A DNA stretch of 64,000 nt, taken from assembly GCA_938036835.1 (NCBI GenBank), contig CALHWB010000005.1, positions 1 to 64,000 of the forward strand, read 5' to 3'. Origin of the DNA: an uncultured Propionibacterium sp. GTDB lineage: Bacteria; Actinomycetota; Actinomycetes; Propionibacteriales; Propionibacteriaceae. The position numbers and the translations under genes are program-made. Shown here piece by piece: positions 1 to 11,000 of this stretch. The stretch's first letter is position 1. Each line of letters begins with the position of its first letter. The notes beneath the pieces are model-generated. The model saw only the letters and a program-made list of their open reading frames with translations. It did no database searches and was not told the DNA's origin.

Positions 1-23
1 AGCCCGCAGGTTGCGTGAGGTCG

Positions 24-374
24 TCAGGTTGTCGGGGCGGGTGAACGTGACGGCATGCACCGGTCGCGACGCTCAGCAGTGCGGGCTCGCATCAACAGCA
101 CCACGCTCACCGGGCCCATGACCAGGAACTTGAACGCGTTCCAGATATAAACCAGCACCAGCAGGTGGAACCACCCGGGCGCACTGCGGCCGATGAGGAT
201 CGTCAGGATGTTCGCGACCGCGAGGTACGGGATGGCCAGCAACATCGCCGGCACGCCCCACTCCAGCCCGCGCCGCGTGCGGAGCTTGTCCAGCACGATG
301 GTGGTCGGCATGTAGCGGTGCAGGAAGTCACGCGTGTGGATGCTGCCGGTCCAGATCAGGCGGAACATGAGCAT
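24..374 (-). CDS. Small conserved membrane protein of unknown function
   Basis: A 116-residue protein with two clear hydrophobic stretches, at about residues 41-62 and 69-94, and basic flanks, so a two-pass inner-membrane protein is likely. It resembles a short actinobacterial family that databases often mislabel as 'sulfate permease'; nothing in the sequence supports transport of sulfate. Two starts six bases apart are possible (Met1 and Met3). It stands alone: decayed transposases lie to its right and the window edge to its left. The last 15 or so residues are low-complexity and basic. No function is proposed. Confidence 0.6.
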   Translation of the reverse strand: MLMFRLIWTGSIHTRDFLHRYMPTTIVLDKLRTRRGLEWGVPAMLLAIPYLAVANILTILIGRSAPGWFHLLVLVYIWNAFKFLVMGPVSVVLLMRARTAERRDRCMPSRSPAPTT

Positions 375-633
375 AGTCCTCTCCCCGTCACCGGCGACAA
401 GGAAACATAGAGGACCAACCAGCCGAAGCCATCAGGTCAACCACCGCATCCAACGGTGGGCCACGCACGTAGAGGCCACCTAAAAATTAATGATACCTCC
501 GTCAGTACTGCCTTGGAAAGGCCTCGAGTTGACTTGTCTAGAACCTCCGCTTTGACTGGTTCGTTGCCCTGTGATTTCTCCGGCTGTGCTTCTTTGCTCA
601 CGTGAGGGGCTCCGTGTCTGGGCATGATCAATC

Positions 634-1870
634 ATGGAGCTGACGATGAGCCAACGGCAGGCTGTGACGAAGAAGCTGGCGCTTGTGTATCGCAGTGCTG
701 ATCGGGCAGGCAAGACCCGGATCCTGAACGAGTTGGTGGAACTGACCGGCTGGCACCGTGACTACACTCGGGCCGCGTTGCATGACGCGGTGCGGATCAA
801 AGGCCGCCCACCCACGTAAGCCCCGAGCCCTAGTCTACGGGGACGACCTGCTGCCCGCGTTGATCCGCTGCTGGGTGCTGTTGCGGACCCCGGCTGGCAA
901 GATCCTGGCTCCCTTCATGCCCGTCCTGGTACCCCTGTTGCGGGCAGAGGGTGAGATCAGTTTGAGCGATGAGCAGGCCGAACTGCTCGCCCAGATCTCG
1001 GCAGTCACGATCAACCGGATGCTGGCTGACGAATGGTCACGGATGAGGGTGCGGGGCCGTACGCACACCAAGCCCGGATCCTTGTTGAAGCACCAGATCC
1101 CGCGTATCTTCGCAGACTGGGATAACGCCATCCCCGGGTTCGTTGAGGTCGACCTGGTCGCTCATGACGGTGGTATCGCCTCCGAGGAGTACTGCTACAC
1201 GCTGACCATGACTGACATCGCCCGCCACCGGCTGTACCGTCAATCGCTCGGTGCCCAACCGAGCCCGCAAATGGGTCGTCGAGGCGATCGACTACGTCTT
1301 GAGCTAGTTCCTCTTTCCGACCAAGGGCATCGACTCCGACAACGGCAGCGAGTTCATTAACCACCACCTGCTCCACTACTGTGAAACTCGCCACATCACC
1401 TTTACCCGCGGACGCTCGGGTAAGAAGAATGATGGGTGCTAAGTCGAGCAGAAGAACCGGGCACGCGTCAGAGAGCTGGTCGGCTACTACCGCTACGACA
1501 CTACCGCTGAGCTGGAGGTGTTGAACCAGATCTAGGAAGAACTAGACGGTGAGTTCGCCAACTACTTCCTGCCCAGCCTCAAGCTGTCCTCAAAGCACAG
1601 TGACGGGGCGAAAGTCATCAAGAAGTACCACCCAGGCCGCCACGCCACACCAGCGAGCCCTGGCCCATCCCGCGACCCGCAAACGCCCGGTCATCACAAT
1701 GAACGCCCGCTACAAGAAACTCCATTTGGGCGCCCTGCAACGTCAGATCCTCGACCCCACCGCCCGGCTAGAAGCTCTCGCCCAAGCCAAAAGCTGCGCC
1801 TATCACTCCCCTCAAGCTGAGGTCGGCTGAGCCAAAGAAAACGCTTAAGGCAACAACTCACACAATGCGG
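634..1870 (+). pseudogene. Decayed integrase-core (DDE) transposase
   Basis: An almost full-length transposase can be read only by changing frame. The N-terminal part from 634 reads as a DNA-binding region and hits a stop at 817-819. The central part continues in another frame from about 810 to 1230, including the stretch VPGFVEVDLVAHDGG that carries the first catalytic Asp region. The third part, about 1240-1830, contains GIDSDNGSEFINHH and VEQKNRARVRELVGYYRYD, typical of the rve catalytic core. In-frame stops occur at the LS*FLFP and GC*VEQKN positions. The gene therefore has at least two frameshifts and three nonsense codons and cannot give an active enzyme. I do not assign the IS family. 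Confidence 0.75.
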
Positions 1871-1984
1871 ATATCCCCACCTGAGGCAACGATCAATCCA
1901 TCCGGAGGTATTGACATGAGGCATCACGGGTCCATGACCAGAACGGGATCGTAAACCGGCATGCCCATACCGTGGTCGGCGTCG

Positions 1985-2700
1985 ACCTTGACGGTTCAAG
2001 CACGTGCTAGAGATCTGGATCCGAGTTAGCGAGGGGGTGAAGTTCTGGGCGAGCGTCCGCGCGCAGCTGGCTAATCGGGGCATCAGTGACGTGTTGATCG
2101 TGTGCTGCGATAAGCTGACCGGGTTCCCCGAGACGATCAAGCCGACCTGGCCTGAAGCGGTCGTGCAGACGTGCGTGGTCGTCCACCTGTTCTGCGCCTC
2201 GATGCGGTTCGTCGCCTATGCCGATCGAAAGGTCCTCGCCGCGATGCTTACGCACGTTCTACACCGCCATCGACGACACGCCGGCTCTGATGGCACTCAC
2301 AGCGTTCGCAGACTCGCTGCTGGGCAAGAATGCCCGTCCTGGGAGAACGCCTGGGACCAGTTCATCCGTTCCTCGACTTCGGACCAGCCACCCGGTGATC
2401 TACACCATCAACCCAATCGAGAGCTGCAACTACCAGATGTGCAAGATCATCACCAACCGCGGCCAGTTCCCCAACGACGCCTCGGTGGCCAAGCTGCTCT
2501 GACTCGCGATCTGCAACATCGAAGACAAGAAAGCCCACAAACGAGCCAAATAAACTGGCCGACCCAAGAGTCAGCCCGGCAAGGCACCCAGCAAAACTCG
2601 TCGAAGGTTCCACCATCGAAGGCTGGACCAATGCCCTCAACGAACTCGCCCTCCGCTACCTCGAACGATTCAACCAAACCATCTAAAACAGACCACTTGC
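1985..2700 (+). pseudogene. IS256-family transposase remnant
   Basis: The first part, about 1995-2240, reads VLEIWIRVSEGVKFW, then SDVLIVCCDKLTGFPETI and VVQTCVVVHLF, which is the mutator-type (IS256) catalytic core with its CDG-like motif. Frameshifts follow near 2220-2260. A second frame gives NPIESCNYQMCKIITNRGQFPND, the conserved C-terminal region with the catalytic Glu. The last part, about 2500-2685, is broken by stops. The N-terminal third with the helix-turn-helix is missing. It is a dead fragment in the same orientation as the other transposase relics around it. Confidence 0.75.
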
Positions 2701-2869
2701 ACAGACAACTGGACGTTGATACTGGAAATCAGCTACCGCCTGGCATGACCTTAACTTGACTGACGGTGCCCTATTGAGACCTGTTCCTTGTTTTGACCTG
2801 TCTGCTCCGTGGTGGCGTCGGAGTGCCGGCTGGCCGGACATGACCTTATGGGAGCGTACTCCCTAGCAT

Positions 2870-3200
2870 GGTCTCGTCGACGTCTTACCGTGGTCTGTCC
2901 ACGACACGCCTGGGTGCCAGACGAGCATGCTCGGGCGACGATCAGGTCACATCCCGCACCCGCATCGTGCTGAAGCGTCTTACGGCCCGTTACCAACAAC
3001 TCGACGAAGAGATCGCCAACCACGCCGCCGCTTCGCCCAACTGGTCGAGGCGGTCAGCCCCGCGCTGGTGCAGACCAAGGCCGTCGCGACCGTCACCGCC
3101 ACACAGCTGCTGGTCATCTTCGGTAATAGCCCCTACCGAGTTCGCTCCTAAGCATCGTTCGCGATGCTCTGCGACGCCGCCCGGATCCCCGCATCTAGTC
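2870..3200 (+). pseudogene. IS110-family transposase C-terminal fragment
   Basis: From about 2960 the sequence reads IVLKRLTARYQQLDEEIANHAA. A one-base shift then gives FAQLVEAVSPALVQTKAVAT, followed by TATQLLVIFGNSPYRVRS, a stop codon, and ASFAMLCDAARIPASS. This matches the transposase_20 domain of IS110-type elements, including the variant of the usual 'FAALCGVAPIPASSG' stretch. It lacks the DEDD N-terminal domain and ends abruptly where an unrelated transposase fragment begins, near 3195. Confidence 0.65.
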
Positions 3201-3532
3201 ACCGACAACGGCGGCCGTTCTGGTCCCTCCGATTCGAGCATTTCATCACCGCATACCCCGAGCTGTGCCATGCCCGCACCAAGGAACGAATTCGTGGGCA
3301 GAACGGCGTCCGAGAACGAGCTTTCCAGAGCTTGAAGTGTGAGTGGCTCTACCGCGAACAGATCGACAATACCCTCAATCTGGTCCGCGAGGCCGACGTT
3401 TACCGGATCGAATTCAACACCATCCGCCCGGGCCAGACCCTGTCCTGGAACCGGTCCTCAGAAGTTCAGCACGGCCTAGTTGACCCGACCTTACCCAACT
3501 TTTCGGAGTCTGAAATCCTGCTAACTCCGTGA
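3195..3532 (+). pseudogene. IS3-type (rve) transposase C-terminal fragment
   Basis: The fragment begins with LVTDNGG in one frame, the Asp-containing core motif of IS3-type integrases. After a frameshift it continues as FEHFITAYPELCHARTKERI, GQNGVRERAFQSLKCEWLY and YRIEFNTIRPGQTLSWNRSS. The C-terminal 105 or so residues are otherwise intact up to a normal stop, 12 bp before the end of the phosphopantetheinyl transferase gene on the other strand. No N-terminal half or inverted repeat is visible. This marks the left boundary of the polyketide operon. Confidence 0.7.
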
Positions 3533-3542
3533 CTCGGGACAC

Positions 3543-4190
3543 CTAAACCTCACTAACTTGAACAGCGGTCAGTAAGTTGCCTTCACGCAGAGACCAACGC
3601 CCCACTAATTCTTGACTGTAGAAATGTCTGCTTTGAAGCGCCGGATTAAGGCTGACTGAAAAAGTCCCTTTCGGATTCAATTTGATCTCAACATCTTCGA
3701 AGTCTAGCCAAGCATGCTCGACCGGGAACCATGCCTTGTAGACCGCCTCTTTGGCGCTGAAGAGCAGCCTATCGTACCTAGGACCAGGGTGCCCCGACTC
3801 CATCTGCTCCAGATGGAGTCGCTCAGCTTTAGAAGCGATATGTTTGAGCAGACCAGGAGGTAGTGCTTCGTTGGGCTCCGCATCGATGCCCAACGAAGCG
3901 ACACATGGATCATCTGTCAAGGCAGCAGCACGATAAGAATGACAATGAGTAAGGCTACCCACAATTCCTTGGGGCCATTCAGGCTTCCCCTTCTTACCAC
4001 GCGCAATTGCTACGACCGGCCAGCCAAGCTCCATCAGCGCTCGTCGCGCGCACTCACGCGTTGTCATAAACTCCCGACGGCGAGCCGGGACAGCGGTCGC
4101 GACCGCAGCTTCCTCCTCAGGGAAAAGCGGCACCAAGACATCCCGCCGCAACTCAACCACCGCAACCCGTTCAGGGAGCAAAGCTCGCAT
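3543..4190 (-). CDS. PptT-like 4'-phosphopantetheinyl transferase
   Basis: This 215-residue enzyme would transfer phosphopantetheine from CoA to the conserved Ser of carrier proteins, turning the PKS ACP domains into their holo forms in the cytoplasm. Visible family motifs are GIVGSLTHC (about residues 75-83), LGIDAEP (about 98-104, Mg2+-binding Asp) and FSAKEAVYKAWFP (about 145-157, catalytic Glu and Lys). Its length fits the compact single-domain PptT/EntD-like class. It is the last gene of the polyketide operon, and its ATG overlaps the stop of the preceding metallophosphoesterase by one base (TAATG). The same gene order is known for mycobacterial pptH-pptT. Whether it also serves the host's other carrier proteins cannot be told from here. 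Confidence 0.9.
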   Translation of the reverse strand: MRALLPERVAVVELRRDVLVPLFPEEEAAVATAVPARRREFMTTRECARRALMELGWPVVAIARGKKGKPEWPQGIVGSLTHCHSYRAAALTDDPCVASLGIDAEPNEALPPGLLKHIASKAERLHLEQMESGHPGPRYDRLLFSAKEAVYKAWFPVEHAWLDFEDVEIKLNPKGTFSVSLNPALQSRHFYSQELVGRWSLREGNLLTAVQVSEV

Positions 4191-5011
4191 TATCGGGCCA
4201 ACTTACAGACAGCCCGGAGAACGGGATAACGCTGGCGGTGCTCCCGAGGATAGCCGAGTGAGACCTCCTGGTAGGTGACGCCGTTCTCGACAAAACGGTG
4301 CGGAATATGCTGATGCCCGTAGATGACATGGCTGGCCCGGTAGCGCTCGGGCCAGGAGAATGTCGCGCTCGTTCCCGACCACAGCGCGTAGTAGGGGCAC
4401 CGGAAGAACCCCAGAGGGCGGGCCGTGAGCGGGTAGTGGTTGATGAGAATCGTCCGGGCCGTCGCGGGAAGAGCGTTGAGGCCTTGACGTGCGTCGGCCA
4501 CCTGCACCCGACTCCACTCTGCGATCGAAGCGAACCCCTGTGGTGGACGTAGGAAGTACTCGTCACTGAAAACCACGCCCGCCTCGTTCGCCTGCGCAAG
4601 TGCCTCCTCCGGTGACATCGACCCAGATCCCATCCCCGTGTAGTCGTACAACATCATGAGCGGGACCAGATATCGTGGGCCTTCCATCGTCTCGAGCACG
4701 AACCAAGGATCCCGCGGAGTGAGGACATCGAAGTCATGACAGACATCGAGCAGCCGGTCATAGGCTTCCCCACTGTCTGACTCCTCCGTACTGACCCACA
4801 GGTCGTGATTGCCTGGAACAAAGATGATGCCCGCGAACAACGACCGTACTGTCGCCAGCAACCATCGCAGATCGTCCGCCGTCCCGATATCGCCGGCAAG
4901 GAGAAGCCAGTCGTCGTTGCTGGTTGGCAGCGCCTCGGAGACGAGCCGCCGATTGCCCGGTTCTCGGAGGTGCAGGTCGGAAGCAGCCCACAGCATTGGG
5001 GACGCTTCCAT
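4190..5011 (-). CDS. Metallophosphoesterase, PptH-like (probable phosphopantetheinyl hydrolase)
   Basis: A 273-residue calcineurin-like phosphoesterase with all dinuclear-metal motifs: DLHLRE (about 13-18), AGDIG (about 39-43), GNHD (about 67-70), INHYP (about 190-194) and YGHQH (about 231-235). It lies one base after the stop of the second PKS gene and overlaps the PptT-like gene by one base, so all three are translationally linked. In mycobacteria the neighbour of pptT (Rv2795c, PptH) removes phosphopantetheine from carrier proteins. Motifs and gene order make that the best reading here. A less likely alternative is a tailoring phosphatase acting on the polyketide. Confidence 0.75.
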   Translation of the reverse strand: MEASPMLWAASDLHLREPGNRRLVSEALPTSNDDWLLLAGDIGTADDLRWLLATVRSLFAGIIFVPGNHDLWVSTEESDSGEAYDRLLDVCHDFDVLTPRDPWFVLETMEGPRYLVPLMMLYDYTGMGSGSMSPEEALAQANEAGVVFSDEYFLRPPQGFASIAEWSRVQVADARQGLNALPATARTILINHYPLTARPLGFFRCPYYALWSGTSATFSWPERYRASHVIYGHQHIPHRFVENGVTYQEVSLGYPREHRQRYPVLRAVCKLAR

Positions 5012-5012
5012 G

Positions 5013-8000
5013 TCAGCGATCCCAGCCGAGCGTCGAACGCACTACTTTCGCCACAAGTTGGGCCCCACGACCCGACAGGAGGTGCAGGTGATCATCCTCG
5101 ATGGCGATATCATCGAATGGCTTCGAGATCATCTCGGCCCACTCCGTCACGTAGTCGTAGCTGCCGAGGATGTCAACCGGCTCCCAGAACGGCGCAGAGG
5201 ATTTCCCGACGAAACCGTCTGTAGCATGGAAGAAGGTGACCGGGGAGCAGCTATATGGGGCGAGTTCGGCCTGCTTGTATAGGCCTGCTGAGTGCTCGGC
5301 GAGGCTGGTCCCGGCACGCAGATAGCGGTACGCATCAGAGGGTGCCACCATGCCATTCGTGCGTTGCCCTACCATCTGCGCGAGTGCAGGGAGAAGGATC
5401 TCGCCCGGGACTCCCATAAGATCCTCCCGGGTGATCCTCCGTTCCGGGTGCGCGTCGATATCCACAAGGATGTTCGCGAGGTAGTAAGCCATAAATGCCG
5501 GGTCGTAGTTATTGTCATGACTGGTGAAGACCCGTTCGACGGGCGGATAAGTGTCAACCATGAAAAGATGCTGCACTTCGTAGCCCATATCCGTGAGCCT
5601 CCGGGCGAGAGACATCGCGGTGAGCCCGCCGAAGGAGTGGCCACCGAGGATGTACGGGCCCTCCGGCTGCGTCTCGAGGATCGCTCGCAGCGAGGTGTCG
5701 ATGATCTCTCCCCACATCTGGGGCATTGATGTCCCATCAGCACCGCGAGCTTGGAAGGCGTGAAACGGATGCCTGCCACCGATCGCTGCCGCCAGTTCAC
5801 CAAGCACCATGGCGAAACCGACCGCGCCGGGTACCCAAAAGCTTCCCGGACGCTCTGGCCCCGAGCTGAGCCGGACCAGTTGAGCCGAATCGCCGTGTAC
5901 CCATGCCCTCGCACTTGCCCGCCCTGTCGCCGGAGCGGCTGGTTCGGCGAGCTTCTCCGGCCGCTTGAGGCTCTCCGAATGCGGTGCTGGGACGCTGCCG
6001 TGCGTCAAGTGCGAAGCCAGAGCTGCAACCGTCGGATAGTCCGCCAGGCTTGACAGCGGCAGGGAACTGCTGACCCGGTCCTGAAGAGCTTCCATCAACC
6101 GGATCGCCATGAGGGAATCCACGCCTAGGTCCCTAAACGGGACGTCGACGGTGATCGACGCCGGCTCGGTGCCGATCACCTCGGCGACAATCGTCCGGAT
6201 GCGTTCAAGCTCATCCGAGGAGGCGACACCCATCGGCAGGGCATAGGCTTGCTCACTGGTGGTTAGCTCGGTGTTGCGGGTGGATATTAAGGCCTCCTCA
6301 GTTCGCTGTCTACCCACACAGATGGGAACCCGCTCGGCGAACCAGTGGCGCGTCGGCTCGAATGGGTAGGTCGGCAGCGGGACGACACGGGCGGACAATC
6401 TCTGACTCGGTGTACCGCCTCGACCCTGGCACCAAGCCAGAACGGTCTCGCGGAGCGCCTGGTCGAGCACGTCCAGGGCACCGAGAACGCCCGCAGCACC
6501 CTCATCGGCAACCTGAGCGAGGCCCGTCCGCAAGGCGACGATCTCTGTGGCAACGACGACAGCCCGCCGTGCGAAGGCCTCGCGGTGTTCCTGGAGTGTC
6601 ACTGCAACCCGCGCGAGGTCCACGCTATCGGCATGCTTCGCAAGCCAGTCATTGAGGCGCTGGGCCATGCGGGCTAGTGCGCCAACAGTTTTTGCCGAGA
6701 GAGGGAAAACCATCGGGCCTGTAGTCTCGGTCGGCTCGGAATCCGGCGGCGGGGCCTCTTCGAGGACGACATGAGCATTGGAGCCGCCGATCCCGAATGA
6801 GCTTAGCCCGGCGCGGCGCGGTCGCCCATCACTCGCCGTCCAGTCTCCGCCGCCATCCGGGATGAAAAAGGGTGTGCCGGATAGCTCGACGTGCGGGTTG
6901 AGGGTCTTGAAGTCTGGCATCGGAAAATAGCGTCCCCGGACCAACCCGCCGACGACCTTTACGAGTCCCCCGAGGCCCGAGGCCGGCTCCAAGTGTCCGT
7001 AGTTGCCTTTACCCGAGCCCAACCCCGCCGACCAGGAGGCCGGGCTAATACCTGCTTCTTGTGCAAGGGCACGCATAGCCCGGCCGAGCGCACGGACCTC
7101 GATCGGGTCCCCGACATACGTAGCCGTACCGTGCAACTCAAAATAAGTGATCGAATCAGGTGAGACTCCAGCGTTGCGTACCGCAGACTCGATGACTGCC
7201 GCCTGTGCGCGCAGGTTAGGGGCAGCCATGGCGGTAGCACGACCGCCATGGTTGGTAGCACTGCCGCGGACGACAGCGTGGATGTGATTGCTGTCGCGCA
7301 CAGCGTCAGAGAGGCGCTTCAGGACGACGAACCCGACTGCCTCGCCCTTGACGTAGCCGTGGGCCCGGGCATCGAGTGGCTGGCAGTGGCCGTCCTCTGC
7401 GAGGACACCGACACCGTCGAGTGCTTGGATCGAATACGGTGTGAGGTTCAGTGCAACTCCACCGGCCAGGGCGAGATCTGACTCGCCGCTGCGCAGTGAG
7501 CGAACGGCACGGTGGAGCGCCACGAGGCTTGAGGAGCATGCCGTATTGACGACCTCGCTCGGCCCGCGCAGATCGAGCTGATAGGAGATGCGGTTCACGG
7601 CGAAGGTATCCTCACAGCCCGTCGCTGTCTCGAAACTGAGGACGGCAGCTTCATGGAGCAGGTGCTGGTAGTCACGGAACTGGACTCCAGCGAACACACC
7701 CGTCGCCGACCCAGCGAGGCTCGACGGGAGGATACCCGCGTCCTCTAACGCGGCCCACGCGCTCTCCAGCAGGAGACGCTGCTGTGGGTCAATGCTTGCG
7801 GCCTCTCTTGCTGAGATCCCGAAGAACCCGTGGTCGAAGGCATCCTCGTCGGCGAGAAAACCTCCCCAACGATATGCCGAATCCGACTCTTCCCCGAAGG
7901 AGCGCCAATCCCAACGCTGCTCCGGCACTTCACCGATGAGTCGTTCCCCACGTTCGAGGAGATCCCAGAATTCCTCGTAGTCGCGGACACCTGCGATGCG

Positions 8001-11000
8001 CAAGGCGAGACCGACGATCGCCACGGCGTCTTCCCCCTCGGCACGCGGCCCGATCTCGGTGTTGGCCTTCGCCTCCGGTTCGAGTGTTTCCGAGGCCAAA
8101 GCCAGCGGAGGCTGCCCTGTCGGCCTTCCAAGCAGACGTGCTGCATCCCGCGGGAAATCGTTGACGAGCATTGACGCAAGCTCGTCTAGGTTACGAGCAT
8201 CGTAGAAGACCACAGGGTCGATCTCAGCACCGAGGCGTTCGGAGACTTCAACCGCGAGATCCCGCAAGCGCATGCTCTCAAAACCGAGATCCCCGAATGA
8301 CAACATAGGGTCGACCCGCTCAGATTCCAGTCCGATCATCTCGGCGGTGAGGGAGATAAGCGCTTCCCGCACATGGGACTGCAAATCGGAGACTGCGCTC
8401 CAAGTCACTGCCTCAGCCATCGACATTGTCGGTGCGTCCATGTCGGTCTCTACGTCAGAGCCGGAGGGGTCGACAGCGGGGCTTCCGGGCGGCATGAGCG
8501 GTCTCGCGCCATCCAACCAGACCCGATCCGTGCGGAAAGGGTAGCCAGGCAGAGAGACCCGGCGCCCGCCGGTGGTTGGCCATGTCGTCACTCCTCCCGC
8601 GAGCCATGTCTGGGCGCTCTTGAGAGCCGCGGCATCGAGCCGGTCGCGATCGCCAAACAGGCCATCCTCGGACCGTTCGCCTTTGGCCAAGCGGTGCAGG
8701 AGTCGACCGGCCTCGGCGAGATCGGCGGCGATCACAACGAGACGGTGCTGGTGGTGAACGCGTCCTACCTGCAAGGTATAGGCGATGTCTGCGAGCCGGA
8801 CCTCAGCGGCGTCGCGCGGGAACGCCGCGATAGAATCGGCGGTCGTTAGCTCAACAGTCCTGCCGGCGCGTTCCAAAAGACGCTGAGCGGACGCAAGCTG
8901 CTGCACGTCGAGACCGAGGTCGTCCCAGGTGGCATCATTCCCGATCTCGCACGGATCGACACCGAGAACCTCAGCAACAGCCGCCCGCACGGCCTCCACG
9001 AGCCCATCACTTTCTGCGAGCCAACCCGCGAGGGCCGCGGCAACTCGCGCGAGCCCTGAGACCTCGTTGGAGCTCAGCGGCAGAAGCATTGGGCCAGCCG
9101 CGGCGGGAGACGCGGCCGAACGCGGTGGTGCGGCCGTCAATACGATAGAAGCATTGGAGCCACCCGCGCCGAAAGAGCTGACTAGGCTGACACGGGGACG
9201 CTCAGGATCCCAGCGGCGGGCTTCTTCAACTAAGGTAAGGCCGACAGCCTCAAGCATGAGATCTGGGTTACGCGGTCGGGAGTGCAGCGTCGGAACAAGG
9301 ATGCCGCGCTCCATCTGCAGCACAGCCTTCGTGACTGCGACTATCCCGGCCGCTGATTCCAAGTGCCCGACGTTCGACTTCACCGAGCCCAAAAGTGGTC
9401 TCGTTGACGGTGCGGGGACGTCGGCCATGCCGAGCGCGAGCCCACGGATCTCAATTGGGTCGCCGAGGGCGGTTCCAGTGCCATGGGCTTCGATATAGCC
9501 CAGACCGTCGGGCACCTCGCTCGCGGCAAGTGCGCGGGAGATGACATCGCCCTGCGCGACGGGATCGGGGACCGTGTAACCGTTCGTACGGCCACCATGG
9601 CCGAGTGCGCTGCCTTCGACGACAGCACGCACTAGGTCGCCGTCACGTAACGCCGCCGCCAGCGGTTTAAGCACTAGGGCCCCCACACCTTCGCCGGGAA
9701 CGTAACCGTCCCCGCCCTCGCCGAAGCTTCGGCAACGCCCATCGAAGGACGCAAACCTACCTAGGCTGAGCTGGAGGTACTTGCGTGGGTGCAGGTTGAG
9801 ATTGACGCCACCCACAATGGCGGCCTCGCACTGCCCTGTACGGATTGCCGTCACGGCCAGATGCATCGCCGTCAGCGACGAGGAACACATCGAGTCGACA
9901 GCCATACTCGGGCCGAGCAGGTTCATCGTGTACGAAACCCGGTTGGCCACGGAGGCGTACGATGTGCCCGCGAGGCGACCGTCATCTGTCATACCAAACA
10001 GCTGATGTTCCCCATACATGACACCCACAAAGACGCCGGTGTGTCGGGGCAGCGCCTGCGGGGTGAGCGCTGCATCCTCAAGGGCGTGCCAAGCCGCCTG
10101 TAGAAATAGCCGCTCCTGTGGGTCAATCATTGCCGCCTCGTTCGGCGCAATGCGGAAGAAGGCTGGGTCAAACCTGTCTACCCCGTCAATGAAGCCGCCC
10201 CACTTGGTGTAACTGCGCCCAGGCTGCCGCTCCGGCGAGTAGAAGCCCTCGAGTGGCCAGCGCTCGGCAGGGATCTCTACGATGCAGTCCCGACCTTCCT
10301 CAAGCACACTCCAAAACTCGCCGAGGTCGCGAGCGCCAGGATATCGCCCACTCATCCCGATAATCGCGACCGGTTCCGACAGCGCTCCCGAGACTCGGGA
10401 TGTCGGCATCGTGACTGGTGTGGGCGCATTTACCGATTCGGGCGCGGTGATGGGCTTACGGCGCCCTTGAGCAGAGAGGGTGGCGGCAAGATTTCCCACT
10501 GTACGGCTCTCGAAGAAGACGGTCTTCGGAACCTGAACGAAATACTCCTCGAGACGACGGCTGAGACCGACGACCATGAACGATTCGACACCAAGATCAG
10601 CGAGTTCACACTCGACGCCCACCCGGGAAAGCGGGATATTCAACTCGTCTGCGATGAGCGTACGGACGATGTCCACATCCGCTGCCGGGTCGTCCGACTC
10701 CGACCCGGCAGCCAAGGGGGAGACCGGATCAGAGACGCAGGCCAAGGCACGCGCATCGTGCGGGTTCGCCAACACGATGACCCGATCGGTGTCAGCGGCT
10801 AAGGCAGTGCGGAAAGCTGCAGTCCCCGTGCCGGTAGTGAACGCTGAAGGACCCTTGATGCCCGCATCATCGGCGAGGCCGCCGGTCCACGGGCCCCATT
10901 CGAGGGCGAGAGTGCGTCCAGGGTGGCCAGAAGCACTCCGTTCACCAACGAAACCGGAGAGAGCCGCATTGGCATAGGCATACGACGAATGTTCCGCGAG

